From contig CAMYZE010000003.1 in NCBI GenBank assembly GCA_947303805.1, positions 62,001-126,000 of the forward strand: DNA of 64,000 bases. The letters run 5' to 3'. The stretch comes from an uncultured Clostridia bacterium. Its GTDB lineage: Bacteria; Bacillota; Clostridia; Lachnospirales; Lachnospiraceae. The position numbers were made by a program, and so were the translations under genes. This document shows positions 8,855-18,948 of the stretch, one piece after another; positions within the stretch are counted from its first letter, which is position 1, and each line of letters opens with the position of its first letter. Below the pieces are notes generated by a model. It saw only the letters and a list, made by a program, of their open reading frames with translations, was not told the origin of the DNA and did not search any database.

Positions 8855-9861
8855 TATTCCACCTCCCAATGTGTCACTTCATTCTCATCTAAAAATTCTT
8901 TAATCTGATATTGTACTTTTTTATCATCTGGCAATTCTATTATTAATTGTCCCAGAACCTTTCCTTCAATCACCTTAGTATTTGCATACATAATACTAAC
9001 TGGCATACCTATCTTTAATATCATATTGGCAAGAATAGGTTTGTCTGTAATTGATCCATCAAATGCAAGTCTTAAATATGTCTTATTGTCCGATTTTATA
9101 AACTCTTCTTCTTTGTTAATAGTGGCACCGAATATTAACTTTTTACCGATGCTTGACTTAGGTGCTTTAAATACTTCCTTTACATTTCCAATTTCGGCAA
9201 CCTTGCTATTTTCAAGTATAGCAACCCTATCACATATACTTTCAATTACTGACATCTGGTGAGTTATTATAACTACAGTAACGCCCAATTCTTTATTTAT
9301 TTTTTTAAGAAGATCTAATATTTGCTTTGTGGTCTTTGGGTCAAGAGCTGATGTCGCCTCATCACACAAGAGTACTTTTGGGTTTGTGGCAAGTGCTCTT
9401 GCTATGGCTACTCTCTGCTTTTGCCCACCTGAAAGTTTACTTGGGTACTCTCTCTCTTTTTCTGTCAAATCAACTAATTTAAGTAACTCTCTTGCCCTTT
9501 CTATAGCTTTATCTTTTGCAACTCCTGAAATCTCAAGTGGAAACATAATATTTTTAAGTACATTCACTTGTTCAAGAAGATTGAAGTTTTGGAAAATCAT
9601 TCCAATTTCTTTTCTCACACTTCTTAGCTCATTGTCTTTTAATTCACCAAGATTTTTGCCCTCAAATAAAACTTTGCCTTCGCTTGGCTTTTCAAGATAG
9701 TTTATCATTCTGACAAGAGTTGATTTTCCTGCGCCCGAAAGACCTATGATACCAAATATTTCTCCTTTCTCGACATCAATATTGACATCTTGTAATGCCA
9801 CCACTTCAACAGCCTGATTATTAAAAACTTTTTTTAAATTTTTGATTTCTATAATTGCCAT
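8854..9861 (-). CDS. metN: Methionine ABC transporter ATPase MetN
   Basis: A 335-residue ATPase subunit. Walker A GLSGAGKSTL (about residues 38-47), signature LSGGQKQRVAIARAL (about 140), Walker B VLLCDEATSALD (about 161). The last ~80 residues form the C-terminal NIL domain that binds methionine and mediates trans-inhibition in this family. GGAGC precedes the ATG. It sits 26 bp after prfC with no promoter-like or SAM-riboswitch-like leader, so methionine-responsive control at this site is not apparent. Confidence 0.95.
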   Translation of the reverse strand: MAIIEIKNLKKVFNNQAVEVVALQDVNIDVEKGEIFGIIGLSGAGKSTLVRMINYLEKPSEGKVLFEGKNLGELKDNELRSVRKEIGMIFQNFNLLEQVNVLKNIMFPLEISGVAKDKAIERARELLKLVDLTEKEREYPSKLSGGQKQRVAIARALATNPKVLLCDEATSALDPKTTKQILDLLKKINKELGVTVVIITHQMSVIESICDRVAILENSKVAEIGNVKEVFKAPKSSIGKKLIFGATINKEEEFIKSDNKTYLRLAFDGSITDKPILANMILKIGMPVSIMYANTKVIEGKVLGQLIIELPDDKKVQYQIKEFLDENEVTHWEVE

Positions 9862-9887
9862 ATATGCTCCTACGCGCCCGTAACTTT

Positions 9888-11477
9888 TTAGTTCTTTGAG
9901 AACTCCTGTAGCTTTAAATTTTTGTTTCTCTCCAGTACCATATTAATGCTCCAATCATGTGCAAAAAGAAGTAAAGGTCTATCTTTCATATCACTGACTA
10001 TTTTCATATCAGAAGTTCCGGAGATTTCACTAAGTTTTATATCTGTATAATTTTCAATCCACCTTATGTATTCATATGGTAAAATATCAAGTTTTACATC
10101 TACATTATACTCATTCTTTAATCTATATGTTAATACTTCAAACTGCAATTCCCCTACAACTCCGACTATTATTTCTTCCATGCCACTATTCACATCATGG
10201 AATATCTGTATCGCTCCTTCAAGTGCAATCTGCTCTATGCCTTTCACAAATTGCTTTCTCTTCATAGTATCAACCTGCTTGCATCTTGCAAAGTGTTCTG
10301 GTGCAAATGTAGGTATGCCCTCATATAAAAGTTTATCATTTTTTGCAGAAATTGTCTCGCCTATAGAAAAAATACCTGGGTCATATAGGCCTATTATATC
10401 TCCCGCATATGCCTCATCTACAACCTTTCTCTCTGATGCGAACATAAGGTCTGCCTGATTAAGCCTTATCTTTCTCTTAGCCACATTTATATTTACATCT
10501 ATGCCATTTTCAAATTTACCAGAACATATTCTCATAAAAGCAATTCGGTCTCTATGTGCCTTATTCATATTTGCTTGAATCTTAAAAACAAATCCTGTAA
10601 AGTCATCAGATGTCGGCTCTATATCTCCAAGATTACTTGTCCTCTTAAGAGGTGGTAAAGTCATATCTATAAATGCATCAAGGAACTCTCCAACACCAAA
10701 ATTAGAAAGTGCTGAACCAAAAAATACTGGCGTGAGTTCTCCTTTATCTACTTTTTCTTTATCGAATGAATCTGTGGCTCCATCAAGCAAATCTAAATCA
10801 TCTTTCAACTTACTTACATATTCTTCGCCTATAACCTTGTTAATAGTGTCTAAATCATCTATTGAATACTTAGTGGTCTCAAGTTCCTTTGCACCAGAAT
10901 TTTTTGCCACATAAGTAGTGATCATTTTGTCCCTTCTATCATAAATTCCCTTAAAAGTCTTGCCACAGCTTATAGGATAATTAATTGGGCAAACCCTTAT
11001 GCCAAGTACCTTCTCAATCTCGTCAAGTAATTCAAAAATATCTTTAGCCTCTCTATCAAGTTTATTGATAAATGTAAATATTGGAATATGCCTCATAGTG
11101 CAGACTTTAAATAATTTTATGGTTTGAGGCTCTACACCCTTTGCAGAGTCTATGACCATCACAGCTTGATCAGCTGCCATGAGGGTACGGTATGTATCTT
11201 CAGAGAAATCTTGGTGACCAGGGGTATCAAGTATATTTATACATTTTCCTTTGTATTCAAATTGCATAGCAGAAGACGTCACAGAGATCCCTCTTTCTTT
11301 CTCTATCTCCATCCAATCTGAAGTTGCCATTTTTTTTGCTTTTCTCCCTTTTACAGTTCCTGCAAGATTAATAGCACCTCCATAGAGTAAAAACTTCTCC
11401 GTGAGTGTAGTTTTTCCTGCGTCTGGGTGTGATATAATTGCAAATGTTCTTCTTCTATTAATTTCTTGATCGTACAT
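9888..11477 (-). CDS. prfC: Peptide chain release factor 3 (PrfC)
   Basis: A 529-residue translational GTPase that recycles RF1/RF2 from the ribosome. G motifs: SHPDAGKTTLTE (G1), RGISVTSSAM (G2), DTPGHQDFSEDT (G3), NKLDREA (G4). Length and the RF3-specific C-terminal domain fit. It starts at an ATG preceded by AAGGAA and lies downstream of the ftsZ terminator, so it may have its own promoter in the short 77-bp gap. Confidence 0.95.
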   Translation of the reverse strand: MYDQEINRRRTFAIISHPDAGKTTLTEKFLLYGGAINLAGTVKGRKAKKMATSDWMEIEKERGISVTSSAMQFEYKGKCINILDTPGHQDFSEDTYRTLMAADQAVMVIDSAKGVEPQTIKLFKVCTMRHIPIFTFINKLDREAKDIFELLDEIEKVLGIRVCPINYPISCGKTFKGIYDRRDKMITTYVAKNSGAKELETTKYSIDDLDTINKVIGEEYVSKLKDDLDLLDGATDSFDKEKVDKGELTPVFFGSALSNFGVGEFLDAFIDMTLPPLKRTSNLGDIEPTSDDFTGFVFKIQANMNKAHRDRIAFMRICSGKFENGIDVNINVAKRKIRLNQADLMFASERKVVDEAYAGDIIGLYDPGIFSIGETISAKNDKLLYEGIPTFAPEHFARCKQVDTMKRKQFVKGIEQIALEGAIQIFHDVNSGMEEIIVGVVGELQFEVLTYRLKNEYNVDVKLDILPYEYIRWIENYTDIKLSEISGTSDMKIVSDMKDRPLLLFAHDWSINMVLERNKNLKLQEFSKN

Positions 11478-11490
11478 TTATTTATTCCTT

Positions 11491-11526
11491 ATCTATAAAA
11501 TAATAGTCGCCGTGATAGGCGACTAT
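11491..11526 (-). terminator. Intrinsic terminator after ftsZ
   Basis: A 9-bp perfect stem (ATAGTCGCC/GGCGACTAT, 11503-11511 with 11518-11526) with a 6-base loop is followed on the minus strand by TATTTTATAG. It closes the division-gene cluster before prfC. Confidence 0.75.
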
Positions 11527-11554
11527 AAAATTATAATGATATACCTCTTACAAC

Positions 11555-12889
11555 CTATTTCTTATCAAAGTTATCAGTTATAAAACTAGGTAACAAATCT
11601 TTTGTGCCACTTGACTTTTTATTAAATCCAATCTTGCTTAAGTCCACATTTAAACTATCTAAGCTTGCTGACTCTCCAGCAGGACCTACTGTATCTTTCA
11701 CCTCTTGACTTTGTTTTTTCTTTGGACTAAAGAAAAAACTACTTGGTGACTCTTCTATAGGACTTTGAGAAACAGCTTGTGGTTTAACTGGCTCTTGAGT
11801 ATATGTTGGCATACTTGGTTTTGCGTATTGTTGAGTACCATAATTATAATTCATGCTTGGCCTATAGCTTGGGTATGCATTTACTGTATCTCTTATGCCA
11901 GTCGCAATAAGTGTAACAGTAACTGCATCTTTAAGATTTGCATCTTCCCTTGCACCAAATATAATATTTGCATCTGTACTTATTTTTGGTTCCATCTCTT
12001 TCATAGCTGCATCGACATCTATAAGAGACACTTCTCCGCAAATACTTACTATCAAATCAGTAGCACCATCTATAGTAGTATCAAGAAGTGGAGATTCCAT
12101 CGCTCTCTTAATTGCTTGACTAACTCTGTTTTCACCTTGCCCTTCACCTACTGCAATGTGCGCAAGTCCTTTTCCTCTCATTACAGTAGCAACATCTGCA
12201 AAGTCGAGATTAACAAGTGCCGGAAGGTTTATAAGATCCGTAATTCCTCTTATACTTTGTTTTAATATTTCATCAGCTTTTGCAAATGCTTCTTTAAATC
12301 CATCTTTTACATCAACAATATTCAACAACTTATCATTTGCAATACTTATAAGTGTATCAACATTTGGATAAAGTTTATTTATTCCTGTGATTGCTCTTGA
12401 CATTCTTACCCTTCCCTCAAATCTGAAAGGCTTAGTCACAACGGCAACAGTAAGTATTCCTTCTTCCTTTGCTATACTTGCAACTATTGGCGCAGCACCT
12501 GTACCAGTGCCTCCGCCCATACCACAAGTTATAAATACCATGTCAGCTTTTTTCTGTGTTTCAGTCTCACGAAGAATTGCTCTTATAGCTTCCTTCGACT
12601 CATTTGCTGCGCTTTCACCAATCTCAGGCAACGCTCCGCATCCTCTTCCGCCAGTAATCTTTTCTCCAATAGTAACTCTTTTTGAAGCACGGCAATGTCT
12701 AAGATCTTGTATATCTGTATTAACTCCTACAAACTCTACACCTTTTACTCCATCATCAATCATGCGATTAATCGCATTATTGCCCGCTCCACCAATACCT
12801 AAAACAACAATCCTTGCCACAGGATCATATATATTTTCTTGTATTGGCACTACAGGTCTATTATTAGGGTATGTCTCAAATGTATTCAT
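11555..12889 (-). CDS. ftsZ: Cell division GTPase FtsZ
   Basis: A 444-residue tubulin homologue that assembles the Z ring. The tubulin signature GGGTGTGAAP is near residue 126, with GIGGAGNNAINRMI at the N-terminus. A variable linker rich in Pro, Gln and Ser (residues about 340-410) leads to a C-terminal tail (KDLLPSFITDNF) of the kind that binds FtsA/SepF. GGAGAGG precedes the ATG. A TATAAT hexamer at 12948-12953 in the gap after divIB could add an internal promoter. Confidence 0.97.
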   Translation of the reverse strand: MNTFETYPNNRPVVPIQENIYDPVARIVVLGIGGAGNNAINRMIDDGVKGVEFVGVNTDIQDLRHCRASKRVTIGEKITGGRGCGALPEIGESAANESKEAIRAILRETETQKKADMVFITCGMGGGTGTGAAPIVASIAKEEGILTVAVVTKPFRFEGRVRMSRAITGINKLYPNVDTLISIANDKLLNIVDVKDGFKEAFAKADEILKQSIRGITDLINLPALVNLDFADVATVMRGKGLAHIAVGEGQGENRVSQAIKRAMESPLLDTTIDGATDLIVSICGEVSLIDVDAAMKEMEPKISTDANIIFGAREDANLKDAVTVTLIATGIRDTVNAYPSYRPSMNYNYGTQQYAKPSMPTYTQEPVKPQAVSQSPIEESPSSFFFSPKKKQSQEVKDTVGPAGESASLDSLNVDLSKIGFNKKSSGTKDLLPSFITDNFDKK

Positions 12890-12962
12890 TTTACCTCTCC
12901 TAATCTACCTAACTACATATTTTATATATTTTAATACATATTTTGCAATTATACAAGCATTT

Positions 12963-13673
12963 TTAACCTGCTTTTTTGAATATATACTGCTCATCCAACA
13001 TGTTTTCCCGGGCATTTGACAAATCAAGCGTACCGCTAAGATGTGATATTTTAGGGTATATGTCATTAAGCCTCAAGAGTTTTACTTCCATATTATCCAT
13101 ATTGCCCATATCAGCAACAATATTTCCCATATATATTTTAATACTATCATTTTGTTTAATTTCTATTAATTCGGCTTTTAACTCATGCTCATGTAAAAAA
13201 CTTGTAATGTTTAAAATAGCCTTGAGTATCTTTTTGTTAGCAATCTCAATTTTATCGCCTTTTTCGTAGTTATTAAAGCTCACACCTATTACTTCTACTA
13301 TATTCGGCTTTCTCTCATTAGTAACTTCAAGCACTACACCGTCCTTATCAAAATAGACATTTTTTAGATCTCTCTTCATAAACGCTATAGCCTTATTTTC
13401 ATTTACTCTAATTATTATACTAAATGGTGTCACCCATTCTATATCATATGTGCTGATTGATTTTATATTTTTCTTTTTTTTAAATTTGTTTTTTATAAAA
13501 AAAACTATGCTCGATCTGTCACTTTCATTTTCGAATAATGATGTGATAATCTGAGCATCACTGATTCTATCATTACCGATAATATCAATTTTTTTTATTT
13601 TAACTTTAAGCAAGATGTTGATTAGCAACAACACAATAAATATTGATATTATTATTTTAAGAATTGTTTTCAT
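12963..13673 (-). CDS. Cell division protein FtsQ/DivIB
   Basis: A 236-residue bitopic membrane protein: short cytoplasmic start, one membrane segment (about residues 5-25), then an extracytoplasmic POTRA-type domain (VKIKKIDIIGNDRISDAQII). It belongs to the FtsQ/DivIB-FtsL-DivIC divisome subcomplex. Position between ftsW and ftsZ supports the call, as sequence conservation in this family is low. Confidence 0.82.
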   Translation of the reverse strand: MKTILKIIISIFIVLLLINILLKVKIKKIDIIGNDRISDAQIITSLFENESDRSSIVFFIKNKFKKKKNIKSISTYDIEWVTPFSIIIRVNENKAIAFMKRDLKNVYFDKDGVVLEVTNERKPNIVEVIGVSFNNYEKGDKIEIANKKILKAILNITSFLHEHELKAELIEIKQNDSIKIYMGNIVADMGNMDNMEVKLLRLNDIYPKISHLSGTLDLSNARENMLDEQYIFKKAG

Positions 13674-13676
13674 GCT

Positions 13677-14789
13677 CTATGCCGCTTCGCATCTCACAAC
13701 TGACATCACTATACCTATCTCAATAAATAGAACTATCAAAGAAGAACCACCATAACTTACAAATGGAAGTATGACTCCTGTATTAGGCAGTAGATTAGTA
13801 ACAACACCTATATTCAAAATTACTTGAACAGCTATATGAACTCCTATTCCGAAAGTTAAAAGCATAGCGTTTAGATTCTTTTGTCTGAAACTAATTATAA
13901 AAATTCTATATATTAAAATAATGTATAAGAGTATAAAAAGGCCAGCGCCAATAATTCCAAGTTCCTCACATAAAATCGCAAATATCATGTCATTTTGGGC
14001 TTCAGGTAAAATTGCTTTTTGTATAGAAGCAAGATACCCTCTTCCACCTATTCTCCCCGACCCTATGGCGTATAAACCTTGAAGAGTCTGATATGCAATG
14101 TCTGGATAGTTTTCTGGATCCTTCCATGCAAATATTCTTCCAACTTGATAAGTCTTAAGTAATCCTGTTGACTGCAATACTTTTGTCATAGGATATGCAA
14201 ATACATAGAATAGTCCTATAAGAACTATCATGAAAATAAATATTAATTTTTTCTTTGATACAGTAAATATCATAGTGGTAGCGATTATGAATAATATTAT
14301 ACCGGTAGAAAGATTGCTTAATGCAACTATAAATGTAGGCGCGTATGCAACCATCATGACCCTCAAAAAATTGTCTTTTTTTTCAAAGTCTCCATTTATT
14401 TCTGTTAAAACTTTTGATAAATAAATAATCATTGCTAGTTTCATAAGTTCCGACGGTTGAAATATAAGACCTTTAAGCATTATCCATCTACTAGAGCCCC
14501 TACTTATCCTACCAGCAAAAGCGGTCATGACTACTAGCATAAGGCAAGCAATGAAAATATATTTTGAAAAGCTACTATATAATTTATATGGAATAAAAGA
14601 AAGAAGTAAGGCTATTAAAAGCCCTACTCCACAAAATATAGCCTGTCTTATGAATAGGTAGTAAGAATTTCCATATATTCTAGTTGAAGAATATGATGAC
14701 GCAGAATAAAGAACTATAAGACCGAATACAACTAAGAAAAGCACACAGGTGAATATTGTATATTCAAATTTTTTATTCGCCCTTGTCAT
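13677..14789 (-). CDS. ftsW: SEDS peptidoglycan glycosyltransferase FtsW
   Basis: A 370-residue polytopic SEDS-family protein with about ten membrane segments. It has FQPSELMKLAMIIYLSK in the first half, and the C-terminal PNTGVILPFVSYGGSSLIV motif. It polymerises lipid II at the septum together with the class B PBP encoded upstream. FtsW rather than RodA is inferred from the cluster. It overlaps murD by 4 bp. Confidence 0.92.
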   Translation of the reverse strand: MTRANKKFEYTIFTCVLFLVVFGLIVLYSASSYSSTRIYGNSYYLFIRQAIFCGVGLLIALLLSFIPYKLYSSFSKYIFIACLMLVVMTAFAGRISRGSSRWIMLKGLIFQPSELMKLAMIIYLSKVLTEINGDFEKKDNFLRVMMVAYAPTFIVALSNLSTGIILFIIATTMIFTVSKKKLIFIFMIVLIGLFYVFAYPMTKVLQSTGLLKTYQVGRIFAWKDPENYPDIAYQTLQGLYAIGSGRIGGRGYLASIQKAILPEAQNDMIFAILCEELGIIGAGLFILLYIILIYRIFIISFRQKNLNAMLLTFGIGVHIAVQVILNIGVVTNLLPNTGVILPFVSYGGSSLIVLFIEIGIVMSVVRCEAA

Positions 14790-16144
14790 TTTAAACTCAT
14801 CACTTTTTCTTTAAACTTTTCTCCTCTATCTTCGTAACTCTTAAACATATCAAATGATGAACACGCAGGAGATAAAAGTACGTTATCTCCTACATTCGAA
14901 TAACTATTCGCTATATCTACAGCCTCTTCTAAAGTATCAGCAAATATCACACTGTTATAATTTAAATCTCTAGCTTTATGAGCAATTTTTTTCTTTGCTT
15001 CACCTATCAAAATCAAATATCTAACCTTTTCTTTGACTTTCATTATAAAGTCACCATAATCTACACCCTTATCTCTGCCGCCAGCTATTAATAAAATTTT
15101 ACCTTTCATGGCATCAATAGCTTTTATAGCAGCATCTGGGTTGGTGCCCTTTGAGTCATTGTAGTATTTTACTCCATTCTTCTCTCGCACAAACTCTACT
15201 CTATGTTCAAGCCCGGAAAATTCCTTGCAGGAATCCACAATATCGACAAAAGATACTCCCATATAATATGATACTGCCATGGCAGCCATCACATTTTCAT
15301 AGTTATGAGTACCGATAAGTTTTAATTCATTTACATTTAGTAATTTTATTGTTTTTGTCTTATCTTTAAAAAATATTGCATCGTTATAAAGATAAAATCC
15401 TTCAGTTAAAGTTCTCTTACTACTGAAAAAGACAACTTTACAGTTAAACATATTTTTCTGTAAAACAAGGTCTCTCATCACCTGATCTTCATAATTTAAA
15501 ACCAATACATCTTTACTATCCATGTTGACTGCAATGTTGAGTTTAGCATTGATATAATCCACATAGTCTCCATAGCGGTCCAAGTGATCTGGGCTAAAAT
15601 TTAATATGGTAGCAACATTTGGCTTAAATTTAACTATATCCTCTAACTGAAACGAACTGCATTCGACTACATATTTCATCTCTCTATCATTTGCCAGTAC
15701 TCTTTCGCTATATGGTATTCCTATATTTCCAACTACATCTACATCTTCCCCATATTTTTTTTTCATGATATTGCCAGTCAATTCCACAGTAGTTGTCTTA
15801 CCATTTGAACCCGTTATGGCGCATACCTCTCCCTTACAATATAAATATGCGAGTTCCAATTCTGAAATCACTGGTATTTTTTTCTTTACCACTTTTAGAT
15901 ATATTGAATTGTTTTTAGGAAATCCTGGGCTTATTACGCATAAATTTATCTGTTCTAAATCTTCATCACTCACATTGCCAAGTAAGATTTTTAATTTGAC
16001 TTTGCCATATATATTCTTCTTAATTTTATCAACACTAACTTTAGGATTGTTATCAAATAACAATACTTCAATATCATTTTTAATTAGTAGTTTTGAAGCG
16101 GCAACTCCACTTAATCCCGCTCCAAGTACAATTGCTTTAGACAT
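14786..16144 (-). CDS. murD: UDP-N-acetylmuramoylalanine--D-glutamate ligase MurD
   Basis: A 452-residue Mur ligase adding D-Glu to UDP-MurNAc-L-Ala. Features: N-terminal Rossmann GAGLSGVAASKLL, P-loop GSNGKTTTVEL near residue 113, and the C-terminal YNDSKGTNPDA and GGRDKGVDY segments. It lies 4 bp downstream of mraY. Confidence 0.95.
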   Translation of the reverse strand: MSKAIVLGAGLSGVAASKLLIKNDIEVLLFDNNPKVSVDKIKKNIYGKVKLKILLGNVSDEDLEQINLCVISPGFPKNNSIYLKVVKKKIPVISELELAYLYCKGEVCAITGSNGKTTTVELTGNIMKKKYGEDVDVVGNIGIPYSERVLANDREMKYVVECSSFQLEDIVKFKPNVATILNFSPDHLDRYGDYVDYINAKLNIAVNMDSKDVLVLNYEDQVMRDLVLQKNMFNCKVVFFSSKRTLTEGFYLYNDAIFFKDKTKTIKLLNVNELKLIGTHNYENVMAAMAVSYYMGVSFVDIVDSCKEFSGLEHRVEFVREKNGVKYYNDSKGTNPDAAIKAIDAMKGKILLIAGGRDKGVDYGDFIMKVKEKVRYLILIGEAKKKIAHKARDLNYNSVIFADTLEEAVDIANSYSNVGDNVLLSPACSSFDMFKSYEDRGEKFKEKVMSLK

Positions 16145-16148
16145 CTTA

Positions 16149-17099
16149 TCACCTTACAAAATAATATGTAATTAAGCATCCAACAAATGTAATAGCTGAA
16201 AACATTAATACAACTTGGTTCTCACTAAACCCACATTTCTCAAAATGATGATGTATAGGAGCCATTTTGAAAAATCTTTTGCCACCAGTTGCTTTGAAGT
16301 ATAAAACTTGAATTATTACCGACAATACTTCTACCATATATATTATCCCAAACAATGGTAAGAAATACTGCATTTCCAAGGCAATTGCCATAAATGCTAC
16401 ATATGCCCCAAGAAAAAGTGAACCAGTATCTCCCATAAATATTTTCGCTGGATAGTGATTGAAAATAAAAAATGCTAATAGGATTGCAAGTATTAATAAA
16501 TTAATATATAGTAATTCGTTATTACCCCTTTCAAAAGACACTAAAGAGAAAAGTAGTGACACAACAATAGTTACTAAGGCACATAAGCCATCGAGACCAT
16601 CTGTGAAGTTCACACCATTATTTGTGCCAACTATTATAAATATTAAAAATAAAAATGCGAAAATATTTGACATTGTGTTGTAATTAAAACAAATTATAAG
16701 TCCAAACCCAGCAAATAAAATCTGAAGTATAAGTTTAAATATTCCAGGGAGTCCTTTTGAGTTTCTCTTTGTAATCTTCAAGTAATCGTCAATAAGTCCT
16801 ATAAATCCAAAGATTATAATAAAAATATTAATTTTAAGAGCCTTCGTTCCATTTATATAATCTTTAAGTATCAATAAAAATAGCTCCACAACCAAGAAAA
16901 TAATTATAAACACAACTCCAGCCATAGTTGGAGTTCCAGATTTTTTTAAATGTGTTTCTGGCCCATCGTCTCTCACAACCTGCCTAAATTGCAATGCTCC
17001 AAGTTCTATCCAGGCTGCATAAAAAAGAATCACTGATACTGCGAATACCAGAAAAAACAAAAAAATCGGATTAAATAAAATATTATACAAACTACTCAT
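16149..17099 (-). CDS. mraY: Phospho-MurNAc-pentapeptide transferase MraY
   Basis: A 316-residue, roughly ten-helix membrane enzyme that transfers phospho-MurNAc-pentapeptide to undecaprenyl phosphate, making lipid I. The family signatures NFTDGLDGL (with active-site aspartates) and the C-terminal HHHFEKCG loop are intact, as is the GTPTMAG loop near residue 55. The start overlaps the PBP stop by 8 bp. Confidence 0.96.
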   Translation of the reverse strand: MSSLYNILFNPIFLFFLVFAVSVILFYAAWIELGALQFRQVVRDDGPETHLKKSGTPTMAGVVFIIIFLVVELFLLILKDYINGTKALKINIFIIIFGFIGLIDDYLKITKRNSKGLPGIFKLILQILFAGFGLIICFNYNTMSNIFAFLFLIFIIVGTNNGVNFTDGLDGLCALVTIVVSLLFSLVSFERGNNELLYINLLILAILLAFFIFNHYPAKIFMGDTGSLFLGAYVAFMAIALEMQYFLPLFGIIYMVEVLSVIIQVLYFKATGGKRFFKMAPIHHHFEKCGFSENQVVLMFSAITFVGCLITYYFVR

Positions 17100-18948
17100 T
17101 TCCCGCCAACACTTCTTTCATAATATCGTGAAATATTGTTGTGGCAAAAGTTGCACTCGCCTGCTCTTCGCCTTCAAGATTGGGCTGATCAACTACCACA
17201 TAACACACTAGACTTGGATTATCTTTGTCGTCAAAACCAATAAATGATACAAGATAATTTTTATCCGCTCTTGGAAGTTTCTCTGCAGTTCCTGTCTTGC
17301 CACCAATATTTCTATTTCTAATTTGTGCAAACTTGCCAGTTCCTTTTTCAACAGTTTCAAAAAGAGATTCCCTCAAATACTTTGATGTGCCCTCTGAAAT
17401 TGTTTTTCTAAGCACTGGTTTTACTATTTGCTTTATGTAAGTACCATTTGTGTTTTCGATTCGCTTTACCAAGTGTGGTTCGTAATATTTTCCACCATTT
17501 ATTGCCGAACAAAATGCTGCTGCAAGTTGTACCATAGTACAGTTAAAGTTTTGTCCAAATGAATTAGTGGCTAAATCTGTCCTTCCCATATTTCTCTCGT
17601 CATAAACAAACTTACTTGTATCAGCCTCATTTGGTAAGTCGATATTAGTAAACTCTCCAAAACCAAAAGTTTTTTGATATTTTACAAATGAATTTATACC
17701 TAGCATTTCACCGAGTTCCGCCATACTCATATTACATGATTTTGTAAGAGTCTCCATAAGGTTTAGTTTTCCATGTCCGTTTCTATTATTGCATCTTATT
17801 CTCCACTTATGTTCACCGTCGTCAAGCTCTATATAACCTTTACATTCAAACACAGCATCACTACCTACTAAGTTCTCATCTATGGCTGCTGAATAAGTCA
17901 CAATCTTTGCAGTAGATCCTGGCTCATACATATCTTGTACGCATAAATTTTTCCATCTACGAAACCAGATATTCTCTTTTCCAACTTCTTTTATATACTC
18001 TTCGTCTATGCCAGTTAAATCTCTTGGATCATTTAAATTAAAACTATTAGTAGAAGCCATCGCATAAATCTCACCATTATTTGGATTCATAATAATCGCA
18101 CTTGCAGATTTAGAACCTATCTCTCCTGTAGCCCACGCATACAACTTCTCTTCACATATTTTCTGCATCCTGGTATTAATAGTAGTTACAATATTATATC
18201 CATCTACTGTTGGCTTTTGTACACTCTCTAATTCAAAATTCTCTCCAAGGTACCCATATCGTCTGCCATTAAGTCCAGAGAGTTCGGAGTCATAATACTG
18301 TTCTAATCCCATGACACTTTCACCAGCATTATTTACAAAACCTATCACATTTGACGCAAGACTATCATTTGGATAGAATCTCTTATATTCTTCTTCAAAC
18401 CAAACTCCACTAATTCGATCATTTACCCCAAGCTTTCTATACTCCGCATTCTTTTTATCTCTATATTCTTCAAACTTGTTTTTTTCATCTTGAGAGAGTT
18501 GTCTTGCATATCTTACATATGCCTTATCTTTTTTTGTTTCTATTATGTCCCTTAGTTCCCATCTATTATATTCGTAGACATCTGACAATGCATCAATAGT
18601 TGCATTCACATATCTATTATCCCTGTATGAAGTTATAACCTTTGGGTCTATAATTAAATTATATACCTTTATAGATGTCGCTAGTAGATTTCCTTCTGAA
18701 TCAAGTATATCGCCTCTCCTACTTGGTATAACTTCAGATGTATAACTAGTTTGTTTTTGACTCAATACTATTCTATTATAATAGTCGCCTTCAACTACCA
18801 TGAGGAAATAAAGTCTAAAAACTAATAAAACAAAAATTATTGCTATGAGCATACCCACAAGCAATAATCTTCTTTTTACAAAACTTTCGTTCCCATCTTC
18901 CTTTTTTTTATCCTTAGCGAATATTTTCATATTGGCGGACAAATCCAT
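17092..18948 (-). CDS. Class B penicillin-binding protein (FtsI/SpoVD type)
   Basis: A transpeptidase of about 618 residues for septal (or spore) peptidoglycan cross-linking. It has one N-terminal membrane anchor (about residues 30-50), a dimerisation domain, and a catalytic domain with SxxK (GSTAK), SxN (SCN) and KTG (GGKTGTAEK) motifs all intact. No C-terminal PASTA domain is present. The exact start is uncertain: ATG at 18946-18948 or 18928-18930, both inside the end of the ftsL-like gene. Confidence 0.9.
   Translation of the reverse strand: MDLSANMKIFAKDKKKEDGNESFVKRRLLLVGMLIAIIFVLLVFRLYFLMVVEGDYYNRIVLSQKQTSYTSEVIPSRRGDILDSEGNLLATSIKVYNLIIDPKVITSYRDNRYVNATIDALSDVYEYNRWELRDIIETKKDKAYVRYARQLSQDEKNKFEEYRDKKNAEYRKLGVNDRISGVWFEEEYKRFYPNDSLASNVIGFVNNAGESVMGLEQYYDSELSGLNGRRYGYLGENFELESVQKPTVDGYNIVTTINTRMQKICEEKLYAWATGEIGSKSASAIIMNPNNGEIYAMASTNSFNLNDPRDLTGIDEEYIKEVGKENIWFRRWKNLCVQDMYEPGSTAKIVTYSAAIDENLVGSDAVFECKGYIELDDGEHKWRIRCNNRNGHGKLNLMETLTKSCNMSMAELGEMLGINSFVKYQKTFGFGEFTNIDLPNEADTSKFVYDERNMGRTDLATNSFGQNFNCTMVQLAAAFCSAINGGKYYEPHLVKRIENTNGTYIKQIVKPVLRKTISEGTSKYLRESLFETVEKGTGKFAQIRNRNIGGKTGTAEKLPRADKNYLVSFIGFDDKDNPSLVCYVVVDQPNLEGEEQASATFATTIFHDIMKEVLAGNE

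Noticed and set aside
11765-13019. Plus-strand ORFs opposite ftsZ
   Set aside because: They are shadows of the ftsZ reading frame; no SD and skewed composition (Cys/Phe/Ile).
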